Below, in pieces: positions 1-8,062 of a DNA stretch of 20,320 nucleotides. Every line of letters starts with the position of its first letter. Position 1 is the stretch's first letter. The notes below the pieces were generated by a model. That model searched no databases. It was not told the DNA's origin and saw only the letters and a program-made list of their open reading frames with translations. Both the position numbers and the translations under genes were made by a program. Source of the DNA: Candidatus Aminicenantes bacterium UBA4085 (GTDB lineage Bacteria; Acidobacteriota; Aminicenantia; Aminicenantales; UBA4085); contig DFYJ01000058.1 in NCBI GenBank assembly GCA_002383325.1, positions 1-20,320 of the forward strand. Reading direction: 5' to 3'.

Positions 1-2
1 TG

Positions 3-518
3 CTCTGGTTTGCCTCACCCCCGGACCACGTCCCCGAACGCGGCTGGCTCCTGGCCGAGGGCATGGGCCTGATGGAAAGCATCGAGTCCGCCGGGCCTTT
101 CGGCGGAGGAGCCGCGGCGGCCGCCTGGCTGGCGGATTCGGGCTGGCTGGGCGCCAAGCCCCGGACCAGGGAAATGGGAGAGGCCGTCGGCCTCGCCGAA
201 TCCGCTGATCGCTTCCTGGCCGCCTTCCCCGAGGGCATGATTCTTGGGCCGGGACGGCCCGATCCGGCCGGGTGGCGGATCCTTCCGGGCCAGGCGCGCC
301 GCGACATCTGGCATGACGCCCTGGCCTTCGCCGTCTCCGAAAAGCCGGGTCCCGGCCGGGCCTTTGACGTGACCGCCGCCCTGGAGGGCGGATCGATCCG
401 CCTGGTCTTCGCGGCTCCGGCTGCGGCGGATCCCGCCGTTCGCCGCGATTGGCGCGCGCGCATTCGGCGCCGCAATCTCGAGACGCTCCTCAGAGAATCT
501 TCGGCACTTCGCGAATAA
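3..518 (+). CDS. Unknown protein, C-terminal part (5' end outside window)
   Basis: An open frame enters from the left edge and ends at TAA 516-518, giving about 171 residues of the C-terminal part. Internal ATGs at 63 and 72 lack a clear Shine-Dalgarno sequence and the frame stays open upstream of them, so the gene almost certainly starts outside the window. The visible part is rich in Ala, Gly, Pro and Arg and ends in a basic stretch (RARIRRRNLETLLRESS). No signal peptide, membrane segment or family motif is recognisable. It converges on the S9 peptidase gene, with 43 bp between the two stops. The GC-rich third-position pattern fits the host. I do not recognise the family and assign no function. 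Confidence 0.6.
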   Translation, partial: LWFASPPDHVPERGWLLAEGMGLMESIESAGPFGGGAAAAAWLADSGWLGAKPRTREMGEAVGLAESADRFLAAFPEGMILGPGRPDPAGWRILPGQARRDIWHDALAFAVSEKPGPGRAFDVTAALEGGSIRLVFAAPAAADPAVRRDWRARIRRRNLETLLRESSALRE

Positions 519-561
519 ATAAGATCTCGATACCTCTGACGGCCTCGAAGCCGGCCGCGGC

Positions 562-3234
562 CTAGCGCCGAACGCCGCCGCCCTGGCCGCCGGCTCCGGC
601 CGCCGCGGCTTTAGCCCCGGACTGCTCTTTCTCCCTGTTCAGCTCTCTTATGTCCACCGTCTGGGAGAAGTCGCCCAGCAGCCACTTGCAGAAATAGTCG
701 GCTCGGAACCAGGTCCAGTAGTCGGCCATGTCGCCGTAGCCGTGCCGCTGGCCCGGGAAGAGGAAGAAGTCGAAGCGCTTGTTGGCCCGGATCAGGGCGT
801 TGGCCAGGCGGTAGGTGTTGCCGGGGTGGACGTTGTTATCGATGTCGCCGGTGGTCAGGAGCAGATGGCCCTTGAGGTTCCTGGCCAGCTCGGAGTTCTT
901 CTCGATGGCGTACTCGAACTTGACCGCACCCTTGTCGTCCGTGACCTCCTTGACCCCATGGTGCTTCTCGCTCCACCAGCGGTTGTAGATGTTGTTCTCG
1001 TGGTTGCCGGAGGAAGACACCCCGACCTTGAAGAAATCGGGGTAGACGAGAAGCGCGGCGGCCGTCATGAAGCCGCCCCCGCTATGGCCGAAGATGCCGA
1101 CCTTGTCGCTGTCGATGAAAGGGTACCGGAGGGCCAGCTGCTCCACGCAGCGCTTCTTGTCGGCCAGGCCGTAGTCGCGCAGGTTGCCGTAGCCGAAGTT
1201 GTGGTACCACTTGGACCTCTGGGGATTGCCGCCGCGGTTGCCGACCTCGACCACGATGAAGCCGAACTGGGCCAAGTGCTGGCTGGCGCTGCGGGGCACG
1301 AAGGTTTTGGAGACGCTCTCGGTCTGCGGACCGGGGTAGACGTAAAGGATGACCGGGTAGGTCTTCTGCGGATCGAAGTCGAAGGGCTTGTACATGACCC
1401 CGTAGAGGTCCGTGACGCCGTCGTCGGCCTTGACCTGGAACGGCGCGGGATACTGGAAGCCGGCCTCGAACAAGGCCGAGACGTCGGTGGCCTCCAGCGG
1501 CAGGAGCAGGTTGCCCTGGGCATCCCGCAGATCGGACTTGGGGGCCTGGTCGACCCGGCTGGAGCTGTCCACGATCCAGCGGCCGGCCTCGTTCATGCCG
1601 GCCGAGTGGTTGGCGTCGCCGGGGTTGAGGAGCTTCAGCCCGCCGCCGTCCAGGTTGATCCGGTAGAGATGGGCGTAGTAGGGGTCCTCGCCCGGCTCAC
1701 GGCCCCAGGCGTTGAAGTAGAGAACGCGGGCCTTGTCGTCCAGGTGCTGGATGCCGGCGCAGACAAACTCGCCCGAGGTGATCTGCCCCTTGAGCCGGCC
1801 CGCCCCGTCGTAGAGGTAATAGTGGCCCCAGCCGTCCCGCTCGGACCACCAGATGATCTCCTTCCCCCCGTCCACCAGGCGCGGCGTCTGGATGTCGACG
1901 TAGGTGTTGAGGACCTCTTCGAAGAGCGTCTTGACCTCGCCCTTCTCCGTGTCGGCCGTGCTCAGGTCATAGCGGTGCAGGTCGCGGCTCTGGCGGCCCA
2001 GGTAGAGCAGGTCCGACCGGTCGCCCAGCCAGATGGCCGGGGACGGATAGTCCTTGTCCATGTCCGAGGCTTTACGCGGGGCGGTGAAGACCGACAGGGT
2101 TTGGTCCTTGTACTTGTCCGCCTTGACCTGGACCCTGGCCTTGGAGGCGACGTCGAAGATCCACAGCTCGGGCTGGGGCTGGGCCTCCTCGCCGGGCATG
2201 GCATATTTGTAGGTCTCCAAGGTTGGACGCGGGTTGGATAGGGCGTTGATGACCCACAAGGCCCCGACCTTGCGCTCGTCCTCCCGCTCGATGGAGAATT
2301 TCTTGGAATCCTTGGACCAGATGACCCCGGCCGCCGGAACGCGGTAGTCCTTGCGGTCCTTCTCGTCCTTCTGGAAGGTCTTCTTGTCTTCGTCCGACAG
2401 GGTCCGGGTCCAGCTGTAGTGTTCCTCGCCGTCGGTCGTCAGCTGGACTTCCTTGACGTCCTTGTCGTCGGCCTTCTTCCAGGCCTTCTTGAAGCTCTCG
2501 GCATCCATCATGTAGAGATTGTACCCGCGGCCGAAGACGACCGTCTTCTCGTCGGGTGAGACGGAGGCCCAGCGCGGCCGGGGCTCGGGGGCCTTGTAGT
2601 CTTCCAGCACGGTCAGCCGGCCGGTGGCCAGCTCGTACTCGAAGAACAGGGTTTTAGTCTTGCTCTCCGGCTCCTTGGGCTTCTCAGCCTCCTTCTTGTC
2701 CTGGTCCTTCTTGTCCTGATCCTTCTTCTGCGTGTCCTGCTCTTTTTCCTTCTCTTTTTCCTTGTCCTCGAACTCCTTGCCTACGTCGCCGACCTTCTTC
2801 AGGGCCTCGCCGACGCGAATGTCCGCGTCCTTGGGCAGCTCAATGTCGAAGCGGAGGGCCGTGTCCTTCTTGATGAACTTGATCGTCCGGATCGGCAAGT
2901 GCTGGGCGTCGTAGGGGAAGAGGGTCGTCTTGGTCAGCAGGGCGGCCATCCTGGCGTTGTCGAAGAGCGGCTTGCGCGACTTGGCCGCCGGGTCGACGAT
3001 ATACCATTGGCGGCCGAGGCTGGTCTCGTAGGAATACCAGAAGCGGTCCCCGGACTCCAGCCAGCGCGGCTGGACCTGGCCGTCGAAGACGAGCTTGCCG
3101 ACTTTGGCCGCCGTCCAGCGCGACGCCAGATCGTAGTTGGCTTTGCCGGCGGGGACGGCCTGGACGCCGGCCAAGGTCATCGACACGGCCGCGAGAATAA
3201 GAGTCGGGGCAATGGCCCGCATCAAGCGCTTCAT
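562..3234 (-). CDS. Secreted S9 family peptidase (DPP IV / prolyl oligopeptidase type)
   Basis: An 890-residue serine peptidase. An N-terminal signal sequence (MKRLMRAIAPTLILAAVSMT, then LAGVQA) points to export. The middle should form the DPP IV-type beta-propeller and the C-terminal third is an alpha/beta hydrolase. The visible triad is Ser718 in GHSGGG, Asp799 in GDIDNNVHP (DxxV motif) and His831 in GQRHGYG. Known family members cleave after Pro or other small residues in oligopeptides, so peptide scavenging in the periplasm is the likely role. Residues about 152-195 form an unusual Lys/Glu/Asp/Gln-rich low-complexity insert within the propeller region. The start is fixed by AGGAGG five bases before the ATG. 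The gene stands alone: the upstream neighbour lies across a 500-bp gap and the downstream gene is convergent. The family call is firm; the substrate is unknown. Confidence 0.93.
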   Translation of the reverse strand: MKRLMRAIAPTLILAAVSMTLAGVQAVPAGKANYDLASRWTAAKVGKLVFDGQVQPRWLESGDRFWYSYETSLGRQWYIVDPAAKSRKPLFDNARMAALLTKTTLFPYDAQHLPIRTIKFIKKDTALRFDIELPKDADIRVGEALKKVGDVGKEFEDKEKEKEKEQDTQKKDQDKKDQDKKEAEKPKEPESKTKTLFFEYELATGRLTVLEDYKAPEPRPRWASVSPDEKTVVFGRGYNLYMMDAESFKKAWKKADDKDVKEVQLTTDGEEHYSWTRTLSDEDKKTFQKDEKDRKDYRVPAAGVIWSKDSKKFSIEREDERKVGALWVINALSNPRPTLETYKYAMPGEEAQPQPELWIFDVASKARVQVKADKYKDQTLSVFTAPRKASDMDKDYPSPAIWLGDRSDLLYLGRQSRDLHRYDLSTADTEKGEVKTLFEEVLNTYVDIQTPRLVDGGKEIIWWSERDGWGHYYLYDGAGRLKGQITSGEFVCAGIQHLDDKARVLYFNAWGREPGEDPYYAHLYRINLDGGGLKLLNPGDANHSAGMNEAGRWIVDSSSRVDQAPKSDLRDAQGNLLLPLEATDVSALFEAGFQYPAPFQVKADDGVTDLYGVMYKPFDFDPQKTYPVILYVYPGPQTESVSKTFVPRSASQHLAQFGFIVVEVGNRGGNPQRSKWYHNFGYGNLRDYGLADKKRCVEQLALRYPFIDSDKVGIFGHSGGGFMTAAALLVYPDFFKVGVSSSGNHENNIYNRWWSEKHHGVKEVTDDKGAVKFEYAIEKNSELARNLKGHLLLTTGDIDNNVHPGNTYRLANALIRANKRFDFFLFPGQRHGYGDMADYWTWFRADYFCKWLLGDFSQTVDIRELNREKEQSGAKAAAAGAGGQGGGVRR

Positions 3235-3351
3235 GGTTCCTCCTGGAGAGTGGGGGGATGGGATGCTCCGCCGGCGCGGACGGGGTAACGGCGGGAATCA
3301 AGGCGGATCGCGGCGGCCGGCCGGGCGGGAGCGACGGTCATGGGGAATGAA

Positions 3352-3379
3352 TATATAATCAGCCGGGGGAAGAAATCAA
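3352..3379 (-). promoter_or_regulatory. Candidate sigma70-type promoter for the S9 peptidase
   Basis: On the minus strand TTGATT (3379-3374) is followed after 16 bp by TATATA (3357-3352), about 115 bp upstream of the peptidase ATG. The same TTGATT box begins the tRNA-Arg promoter in this window. The AT-rich patch stands out from the GC-rich surroundings. No experimental support. Confidence 0.4.
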
Positions 3380-3561
3380 TCGGGGAAACTCGGCGACGGG
3401 AGGAAAATCGAGAACCCGGCCCGGGGGGATGGAACCCCCTTCCCCGCCCTTTTCATCCGGGGAAGTCCTAAGATCCCATCCCCCGCGCGCCCGGCCCCTT
3501 CCGGCGGAGGGCCCCTCCCATGAGGTCACCGCACGATCGGAACGCCGCGCCGGTCGGGGCG

Positions 3562-3582
3562 GCCGCCTTCTCCCGAGGCGGC
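3562..3582. terminator. Possible hairpin terminator
   Basis: A perfect 7-bp stem, GCCGCCT (3562-3568) and AGGCGGC (3576-3582), with a 7-base loop. It lies downstream of the AT-rich gene (minus strand). There is no T-tract, so termination is only a possibility. Confidence 0.3.
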
Positions 3583-3601
3583 TAAGAACGACCGCACTTA
3601 A

Positions 3602-3630
3602 TACATAGGCCGCGGCCCCGGCTTTGTCAA
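3602..3630 (-). promoter_or_regulatory. Promoter-like pair with consensus -35
   Basis: Minus-strand TTGACA (3630-3625), a 17-bp spacer, then TATGTA (3607-3602). The -35 is perfect but the -10 is weak. It points toward the S9 peptidase 370 bp away and no gene lies between, so it could make a long leader or a small RNA, or be chance. Confidence 0.28.
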
Positions 3631-3737
3631 CTCGAGAATAAAGATCCCAAACCGCGCCAACCATCCACTTTGCCGAGGAAAAAGCCTCGCCGAGTCATGA
3701 GCACCTGAAGGGGCCAACCCAGCCGTCGCTGAAGACA

Positions 3738-4358
3738 CTAATCGCTGCAATCACCACCAAGACAAGTGATCGTGCAGTTGTTTAAATCATAAAGAATATT
3801 GCCGTATTGACAACACTTAACCTGGAGACAGCCGGTTGGATACGAAATGATATACGCCCAGTAACACCAGGTCGGGCAGCCGGGAGCGCTTTCAATGTGT
3901 GGATCACCAGTACCACAGGCTACTTTACCCGTCATGCTTGTCGTTGGGGGTATAAATTTGATGCAAAAAAAGTCAGGTGTTTCTTTGCTCTTCCTAACCC
4001 TTATGTGCAGATAGGGATCAGTGGGTTGATAAACAATAGGCAGGATTATGGAAATATTTGAGGATTTGGATTCATCAGTGGCGGACCCCGGGATGAGGCT
4101 CATGCGGCTAAAGACGGTGGCCGTTTCGGAGTCCGATGAGACATTCTCAATGACAATTTTGTCAAACCCAGTCATATTAAAAAAATTAATAGTCAAAACA
4201 TCTTTTGCAGGGGGTATGATCTCGTACTCTAGTGAATAGGGAGATATTTTATTCTGAGGTTTTTTGAAGCTTGGTCCGGTTCCATAGGAATGCCACGGAC
4301 TAAAACACATAAAAAGGGCAAAGATCGAGACAAGCCAGGAAGACGCATGATTACTCAC
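3738..4358 (-). CDS. Cysteine-rich secreted protein of unknown function (AT-rich gene)
   Basis: A 206-residue protein if it starts at GTG 4358, which has AGGGGAGGG three to four bases upstream. The longer frame to TTG 4412 is unlikely because that TTG is the -35 box of a promoter whose transcript would begin near 4377. Residues 1 to about 27 (SNHASSWLVSIFALFMCFSP) form a signal peptide without a lipobox, so export is likely. The middle is beta-rich and polar. The last 63 residues hold nine cysteines (CPTWCYW, CLQVKCC, CTITCLGGDC), suggesting a disulfide-bonded domain. Base composition is clearly more AT-rich than its neighbours, which suggests horizontal acquisition. It sits alone between non-coding DNA and the SpoIIM-like gene. 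I do not recognise the family; a secreted effector, adhesion or binding domain are open guesses. Confidence 0.7.
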   Translation of the reverse strand: MSNHASSWLVSIFALFMCFSPWHSYGTGPSFKKPQNKISPYSLEYEIIPPAKDVLTINFFNMTGFDKIVIENVSSDSETATVFSRMSLIPGSATDESKSSNISIILPIVYQPTDPYLHIRVRKSKETPDFFCIKFIPPTTSMTGKVACGTGDPHIESAPGCPTWCYWAYIISYPTGCLQVKCCQYGNILYDLNNCTITCLGGDCSD

Positions 4359-4383
4359 TTTCCCTCCCCTGTACTTCGACAGG

Positions 4384-4412
4384 ATCCTACTCGTCAGGAA
4401 TACCCTTGTCAA
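4384..4412 (-). promoter_or_regulatory. Strong sigma70-type promoter of the Cys-rich protein gene
   Basis: On the minus strand a perfect TTGACA (4412-4407) is followed after exactly 17 bp by TAGGAT (4389-4384). Transcription would start near 4377, leaving a leader of about 19 bases that carries the AGGGGAGGG ribosome site before GTG 4358. This arrangement decides the start codon. Confidence 0.65.
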
Positions 4413-4461
4413 GAGATGTGAACCAGTAGATTAGTGACGCTTGAGCTTATGCTCCTTGGGT

Positions 4462-5100
4462 TCAGCCGAAGGTGCGGCCGAGGAGGAGCATCGTCTCGAG
4501 CCAGGCTCCGACGAGGAAAAAGACGCCGGAAAGCAGGTAGGCGGCCGCGAACACCTTCAATCCTCCCGCCAGCGCCTGGCGCCGCGAAGGAAAGCCGAAG
4601 CGACGGAAGGCCAGGACCCAGAGGACCAGGCAGAGGGCGGCGCAGATGGTCACGAAATATCCGCCGAACTCGGTCAGCCAGATGGACCAGACCCGGAAGC
4701 TTGAGGGCGCCCGGGCCAGGAACACCCCTTGGGCGAAGCGTCCGTAGGGATAGAGCAGAAGCGGCAGCAGGGTGACCGTTCGCACCACCATGGTGAAGTC
4801 GGCCACGACCCAGTTGTTGAACAAGATCAGAAACGTGGCCCGGGTCGCGCGGCCTTGGAATACGGCACTCATCAGCCGCGGCCGCTCCCATTCCTTGTAC
4901 TTCCGCAGGAGCGCGCCGTAAACGGGGACCTTGTATTCGAGGTCCCGGCTGAGCTGGGCGATCTTCGTCGTCCGCAGCTTGGCCGCGTCGACCCAGCCGC
5001 GCTGACCGGCGACGTAGCCGGCCCCGGTTCCGCCCAGGTAGATGAAAAGCATGGCTAGGACGATCCAGCGGGTCCGCTTGAGCAGTCCGTAAAATCGCAT
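4462..5100 (-). CDS. SpoIIM/DUF95-like integral membrane protein
   Basis: A 212-residue protein with an N-terminal hydrophobic segment (WIVLAMLFIYLGG, about residues 12-30), a basic soluble stretch, then about four more membrane segments in the C-terminal half. The pattern FNNW, a glycine-containing segment, LTEFGGYFVTI and a last segment ending in GAWLETMLL resembles SpoIIM-family proteins. These carry an asparagine motif near the first core helix and a conserved glutamate in the last helix. In non-sporulating bacteria such proteins have uncharacterised membrane roles and often sit near MoxR/RDD genes, which are absent here. No good Shine-Dalgarno sequence precedes ATG 5100. A promoter lies about 55 bp upstream. 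The family assignment is by motif impression only. Confidence 0.55.
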   Translation of the reverse strand: MRFYGLLKRTRWIVLAMLFIYLGGTGAGYVAGQRGWVDAAKLRTTKIAQLSRDLEYKVPVYGALLRKYKEWERPRLMSAVFQGRATRATFLILFNNWVVADFTMVVRTVTLLPLLLYPYGRFAQGVFLARAPSSFRVWSIWLTEFGGYFVTICAALCLVLWVLAFRRFGFPSRRQALAGGLKVFAAAYLLSGVFFLVGAWLETMLLLGRTFG

Positions 5101-5154
5101 GGGAGACTTCGTCGCCGCGGCTCCTGGGACGGAGGCCGCCGGCGATCGAGACTC

Positions 5155-5183
5155 ATCATAGGGAGTTGAGAACCGGAACGCAA
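5155..5183 (-). promoter_or_regulatory. Sigma70-type promoter of the SpoIIM-like gene
   Basis: Minus-strand TTGCGT (5183-5178), 17-bp spacer, TATGAT (5160-5155). The 20 bp at 5150-5169, covering the -10 and flanks, matches the tRNA-Arg promoter region (14580-14599) at 19 of 20 positions, which supports both as real promoters. Confidence 0.6.
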
Positions 5184-5189
5184 CCTCAT

Positions 5190-5204
5190 GGGGCGGCGCG
5201 CCCC
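5190..5204. terminator. Possible GC hairpin after the four-gene run
   Basis: GGGGCG (5190-5195) and CGCCCC (5199-5204) form a 6-bp stem with a 3-base loop, about 50 bp past the stop of the receiver-like gene (minus strand). No T-tract follows, so this is a weak terminator candidate. Confidence 0.3.
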
Positions 5205-5250
5205 GACTCGGCGCCGGTCCGCTCCAGGCCTAGCCGGGGGGAGAGCCCGG

Positions 5251-5640
5251 TCAGCCGACCAGGGGGGCCAATTGGGAATGGATGAACATCTTATTCAGGA
5301 CAAATCGAAGGTTGACGAAATCGCTCTCCTTCTGACTCAAGAACCGGGGCAGAAGGATGTGCGCAAGCTCGAAGGTCCTCTTCTCCCGATCCGGAATGAT
5401 CATCAGGATATAGATCTCCGTCAGCATCTCGCGCAGCTTTTGCATTTGAACGAGCTCTTTCCGGCTGTCGATGGAAAGGACCGCTATGGAATCCGGCTCG
5501 ACGGGTATCCGCAGCCTCTTTTCAAAATCCGGCAAGCAGGCAAAGCTTTCGATTCGGTCATGGGGGATGACGGCCCGGATCACCGCTTTGAGTCTTTTCG
5601 TATGGGGATTGTCCCGGCTGGAATAGTAGAACATTCGCAT
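5251..5640 (-). CDS. Small atypical receiver-like protein
   Basis: A 129-residue soluble protein. ATG 5640 is preceded by AAGGAGAG at good spacing; the open frame runs further upstream but that part overlaps the DUF3943 gene and is discarded. The alternating hydrophobic strands and helices (SIAVLSID, EIYILMIIPD, AHILLPRFLS) resemble a response-regulator receiver fold, and Asp58 sits where the phospho-acceptor would be. The N-terminal acidic pair of a true receiver is missing (MRMFYYSSRD) and no output domain follows. It may therefore be a pseudo-receiver that acts by protein contact. It is the last gene of the minus-strand run, 97 bp after the DUF3943 gene. The fold call is inference from pattern; the function is unknown. 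Confidence 0.6.
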   Translation of the reverse strand: MRMFYYSSRDNPHTKRLKAVIRAVIPHDRIESFACLPDFEKRLRIPVEPDSIAVLSIDSRKELVQMQKLREMLTEIYILMIIPDREKRTFELAHILLPRFLSQKESDFVNLRFVLNKMFIHSQLAPLVG

Positions 5641-5737
5641 CAGACTCTCCTTGTCCGTTCCGGTCCAACGGAACGGCTCCGCTCCCGCAAGCCCTGCCGG
5701 CCCTCTCCCGTCCACCCCCCGCAAGCCGGACTTCGGC

Positions 5738-7330
5738 TCAGAAATACAGCAGCAAGTACAGCTTCTGTTCGCTGTTGCCTTTGTGCTCGTCCGGAATATC
5801 CCGGTAAAAGCTGTCCTTGTGGTAAAATAAATACTCGAAGCCGAGGCTGACGTTTCCCGTGAGCCTGACGGCGACTCGGGGCTTGAAGACCGCGACATTC
5901 TTGTATCCGGGCGGCCCGACATAGGTATGGAGACTATAGGCGTAATAGATCGCCGTCACCTGCCCCCGATCCAGGAGATTCAGAGTGGCTTCGAGCTTGG
6001 CTTCGACTCCGCCGGAATAATCATAGTTCCGGACGTGGACCCCCTCTTCCAGGAAATCGATATGGGGCGAATCGCTGGCTCCGAGGGGGATGAGCCCGAG
6101 GTGGAAGACGGCCTGAACGTTCGATTTCCCGGGCAGATGCCACTTCCCGACGACCCCCCCGCCGAAGGCCATCGTGCTGATTCGAAAAATCTTGCTGTCC
6201 CAGTAGTTGTAATGCTGAAAGGCCCCCAGCAAGACATCCAGATTCCCGGTCCGGATGGTTTTGCCGAATAGAAGCCCATACCCGATGAAATTATCCAGAT
6301 ATCTTCCACCGATGCTCTTCCCGAAGCTGAGGTCGGTCCGCAGCTTGAAGAAATCGAAGGGCTTGCGGGGGCGAATCTCGAAAGGATTCCCGTAGTCCAG
6401 ATGGATGTCGAAATTGGAGCTCAGGCTGCCTGTGAAGAAGCTCGTCCCCTTGTTGAAGACATGGGCCCCGGCGGTCAGCGTGACGTTGAGCGGTTCCTTC
6501 TGATAGATCTCTTTCGCCGTGATCCTGGTCATCTCGCCCTGTAGAAGGCGGCTGACCGCCCGCCCGGGGCTGAGAATCATGGCCCCGAATTCCCGGAAAA
6601 ACCTTTCCGCCCCCGTCGTCCTGTCATCCAGGAGCAGCGAGCTCAATCGATACAGGATTTCCCCAAACAGGGCGCCGCTGATCGTCGTGTTGATCACATC
6701 GTTGTACGCCGGTTGATTCGTTTCCCCGAGGTATTCCCACATCAAGCTGCCCAGGAGGGCAAGAGGCACCGATTCCAAGTAGCCGTATCCGCCGGCCCGG
6801 GCGGCATTGAAAGAGGCGCCTCCCGAGTAGGGATGAAAGAAGAAATTCATGTTGAACGTGTCGATATCCCAGACGCAGCCTAGTTGGAAATTCTTTTTCC
6901 AGCTCGATACACCGACCCGGGCCCAAGAATATCCGAAGACATACCTGTCCACCGCCCAGGTCAGCGCATTCGTCGCAGTGACCTGGAGAGCGACGGTTCC
7001 CAGCGACCGCTTCGGGTTGAACTCCGGGTCATCACTCCGCAATCGTCTAGGTTCCACGTTGAACGGCTGCTGTTGAAACAAGAGACGCGGCGGCCTAAAG
7101 CCGCCTCGCCTCGCGGTAGGGGCGGGGGGGCGATAGGGAGTCAGGTAAAAATCCGCCGCAGGGGATGCCGCAGGCTGGGCCATGGCCTGCCGCGGCGGAT
7201 CATGGCTCTCGGATGTGAGGAACCCGAAAGCGAATGATCCGCCGCCGGCGAAAATCCCGGAGCACATCCAGGCCAGGATCGCAGCTCTAGGTCTCCATCC
7301 CCTTGAGCTCCCGCTGTTGGACTCCGTCAT
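5738..7330 (-). CDS. DUF3943 outer-membrane protein
   Basis: A 530-residue protein. ATG 7330 is chosen because AGGAAG lies five bases upstream; the longer open frame would overlap the preceding gene. A hydrophobic N-terminal segment (residues about 16-38) may be a long signal sequence, followed by a Pro/Ala linker. Residues about 110-235 carry the DUF3943 signature: DRYVFGYSWARVGVSSW, WDIDTFNMNFFFHPYSG, FNAAR, GSLMWEY and a GEILYRLSSLLLDD-like helix. The C-terminal half has alternating aromatic/polar strands and ends in a terminal Phe (LYLLLYF), typical of an outer-membrane beta-barrel. The function of DUF3943 is not known; lipid or envelope maintenance is a guess. It follows the small barrel gene by 77 bp and probably shares its transcript. 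Confidence 0.85.
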   Translation of the reverse strand: MTESNSGSSRGWRPRAAILAWMCSGIFAGGGSFAFGFLTSESHDPPRQAMAQPAASPAADFYLTPYRPPAPTARRGGFRPPRLLFQQQPFNVEPRRLRSDDPEFNPKRSLGTVALQVTATNALTWAVDRYVFGYSWARVGVSSWKKNFQLGCVWDIDTFNMNFFFHPYSGGASFNAARAGGYGYLESVPLALLGSLMWEYLGETNQPAYNDVINTTISGALFGEILYRLSSLLLDDRTTGAERFFREFGAMILSPGRAVSRLLQGEMTRITAKEIYQKEPLNVTLTAGAHVFNKGTSFFTGSLSSNFDIHLDYGNPFEIRPRKPFDFFKLRTDLSFGKSIGGRYLDNFIGYGLLFGKTIRTGNLDVLLGAFQHYNYWDSKIFRISTMAFGGGVVGKWHLPGKSNVQAVFHLGLIPLGASDSPHIDFLEEGVHVRNYDYSGGVEAKLEATLNLLDRGQVTAIYYAYSLHTYVGPPGYKNVAVFKPRVAVRLTGNVSLGFEYLFYHKDSFYRDIPDEHKGNSEQKLYLLLYF

Positions 7331-7407
7331 TTGATCTTCCTGTTCGGATCCCGGACCCGGCTCTTTCCCTCCGTTCCCCTTCCTCCCGGACGGCCGGGCC
7401 GGGGGCC

Positions 7408-8016
7408 TCAACGGAAGAAATACAGGGCCAATCCCAGGCTGGCATAGTGACGGGCGTTCCCGTTGAGCGCGAAGCCGAATTCCGCCAGGAAATCGAGGCT
7501 CCTGCTGATCCGGAACTCGAGTCCCGGCACGAGATGCATCATGGCCAGCGTACGATCCGAGCCGTTGACCCAATCATAGGCGAATTTGAAGCCTCCGTAG
7601 AGCTCCAGCCGCTCGACGGGCCTGGTGCTGAGCAGGAGCGCGGTGTCGACGCCCCGGCTGTCATCCCCCCCCTGCCGATTCGTCATGTGGACGCCCAGCG
7701 CGGCCGAGCCGTTGAAGTTCGGCCCGTGGAGGAACCATAATTCGGCGTCGGCGCCCAGGTACTTAAGGCCTTGGAAGATCGCGCCCTTGACCTCGATGTC
7801 GAAGCGCGTCGTCAGCCCGATCCCCACCCGGCCGGCCGCGCCGAACAAGGTGTCTTCGCCGTTCTTGCCGAAGAGCACCGTGGGGAAAAAGCCCAGCTTG
7901 ACGTTGCCCTTGTTGATGGTCTCGGCCGAGTTCATCAGGACGTCCTGAGCGGAGACCGCGGCCGCGGAGGCCAGAAACAGGACGGCGGATAGTCCCACGA
8001 TTATTTTTTTAAGCAT
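7408..8016 (-). CDS. Small outer-membrane beta-barrel protein
   Basis: A 202-residue exported protein. Its classic signal peptide (MLKKIIVGLSAVLFLASAAA, then VSA before QD) is followed by alternating aromatic/hydrophobic strands separated by polar turns (GNVKLGFFPTVLFG, RFDIEVKGAIFQ, LELYGGFKFAYDW). It ends in LALYFFR, close to the usual aromatic C-terminus of barrel proteins. The predicted size suggests an 8- to 10-strand barrel, as in OmpX/OmpW-like proteins, but no specific family motif is visible. AGGAAGG lies a few bases before ATG 8016. It lies 46 bp downstream of the DUF6600 gene and 77 bp upstream of the DUF3943 gene, so all three likely form an envelope operon. The barrel call is solid; the substrate or role is unknown. 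Confidence 0.75.
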   Translation of the reverse strand: MLKKIIVGLSAVLFLASAAAVSAQDVLMNSAETINKGNVKLGFFPTVLFGKNGEDTLFGAAGRVGIGLTTRFDIEVKGAIFQGLKYLGADAELWFLHGPNFNGSAALGVHMTNRQGGDDSRGVDTALLLSTRPVERLELYGGFKFAYDWVNGSDRTLAMMHLVPGLEFRISRSLDFLAEFGFALNGNARHYASLGLALYFFR

Positions 8017-8062
8017 CTTTACCTTCCTGACAAGACATTCTCAAACTGTGATAATCCATCGT

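Larger units (their letters stand above)
3235..3737. other. Non-coding, GC-rich intergenic region
   Basis: About 500 bp with no convincing gene. A minus-strand open frame (3359-3664) has Arg/Pro/Gly-biased composition and no ribosome binding site, and is rejected. The region holds the peptidase promoter, a second promoter-like pair (3602-3630), a hairpin (3562-3582) and, nearer the AT-rich gene, a five-bp stem with an A-rich loop at 3674-3689 (CGAGG/CCTCG). It may contain an unannotated transcript, but I cannot show one. Confidence 0.5.

Noticed and set aside
742..2241. Long plus-strand open frame of 499 codons
   Set aside because: It is antisense to the S9 peptidase, whose catalytic motifs and ribosome site are clear; its Val/Gly/Leu/Asp-biased composition is the usual mirror of a GC-rich gene.
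3359..3664. 101-codon minus-strand frame in the GC-rich gap
   Set aside because: Arg/Pro/Gly-biased, no ribosome site, and overlaps promoter-like sequences; probably non-coding.
4395..4401. CAGGAAT half-site near the Cys-rich gene promoter
   Set aside because: Single half-site without the 19-bp partner and next to a sigma70-type promoter; likely chance.
5791..5804. CCGGAATATCCCGG, similar to the palindrome of element B
   Set aside because: It lies inside the DUF3943 coding sequence with no nearby sigma54 promoter.
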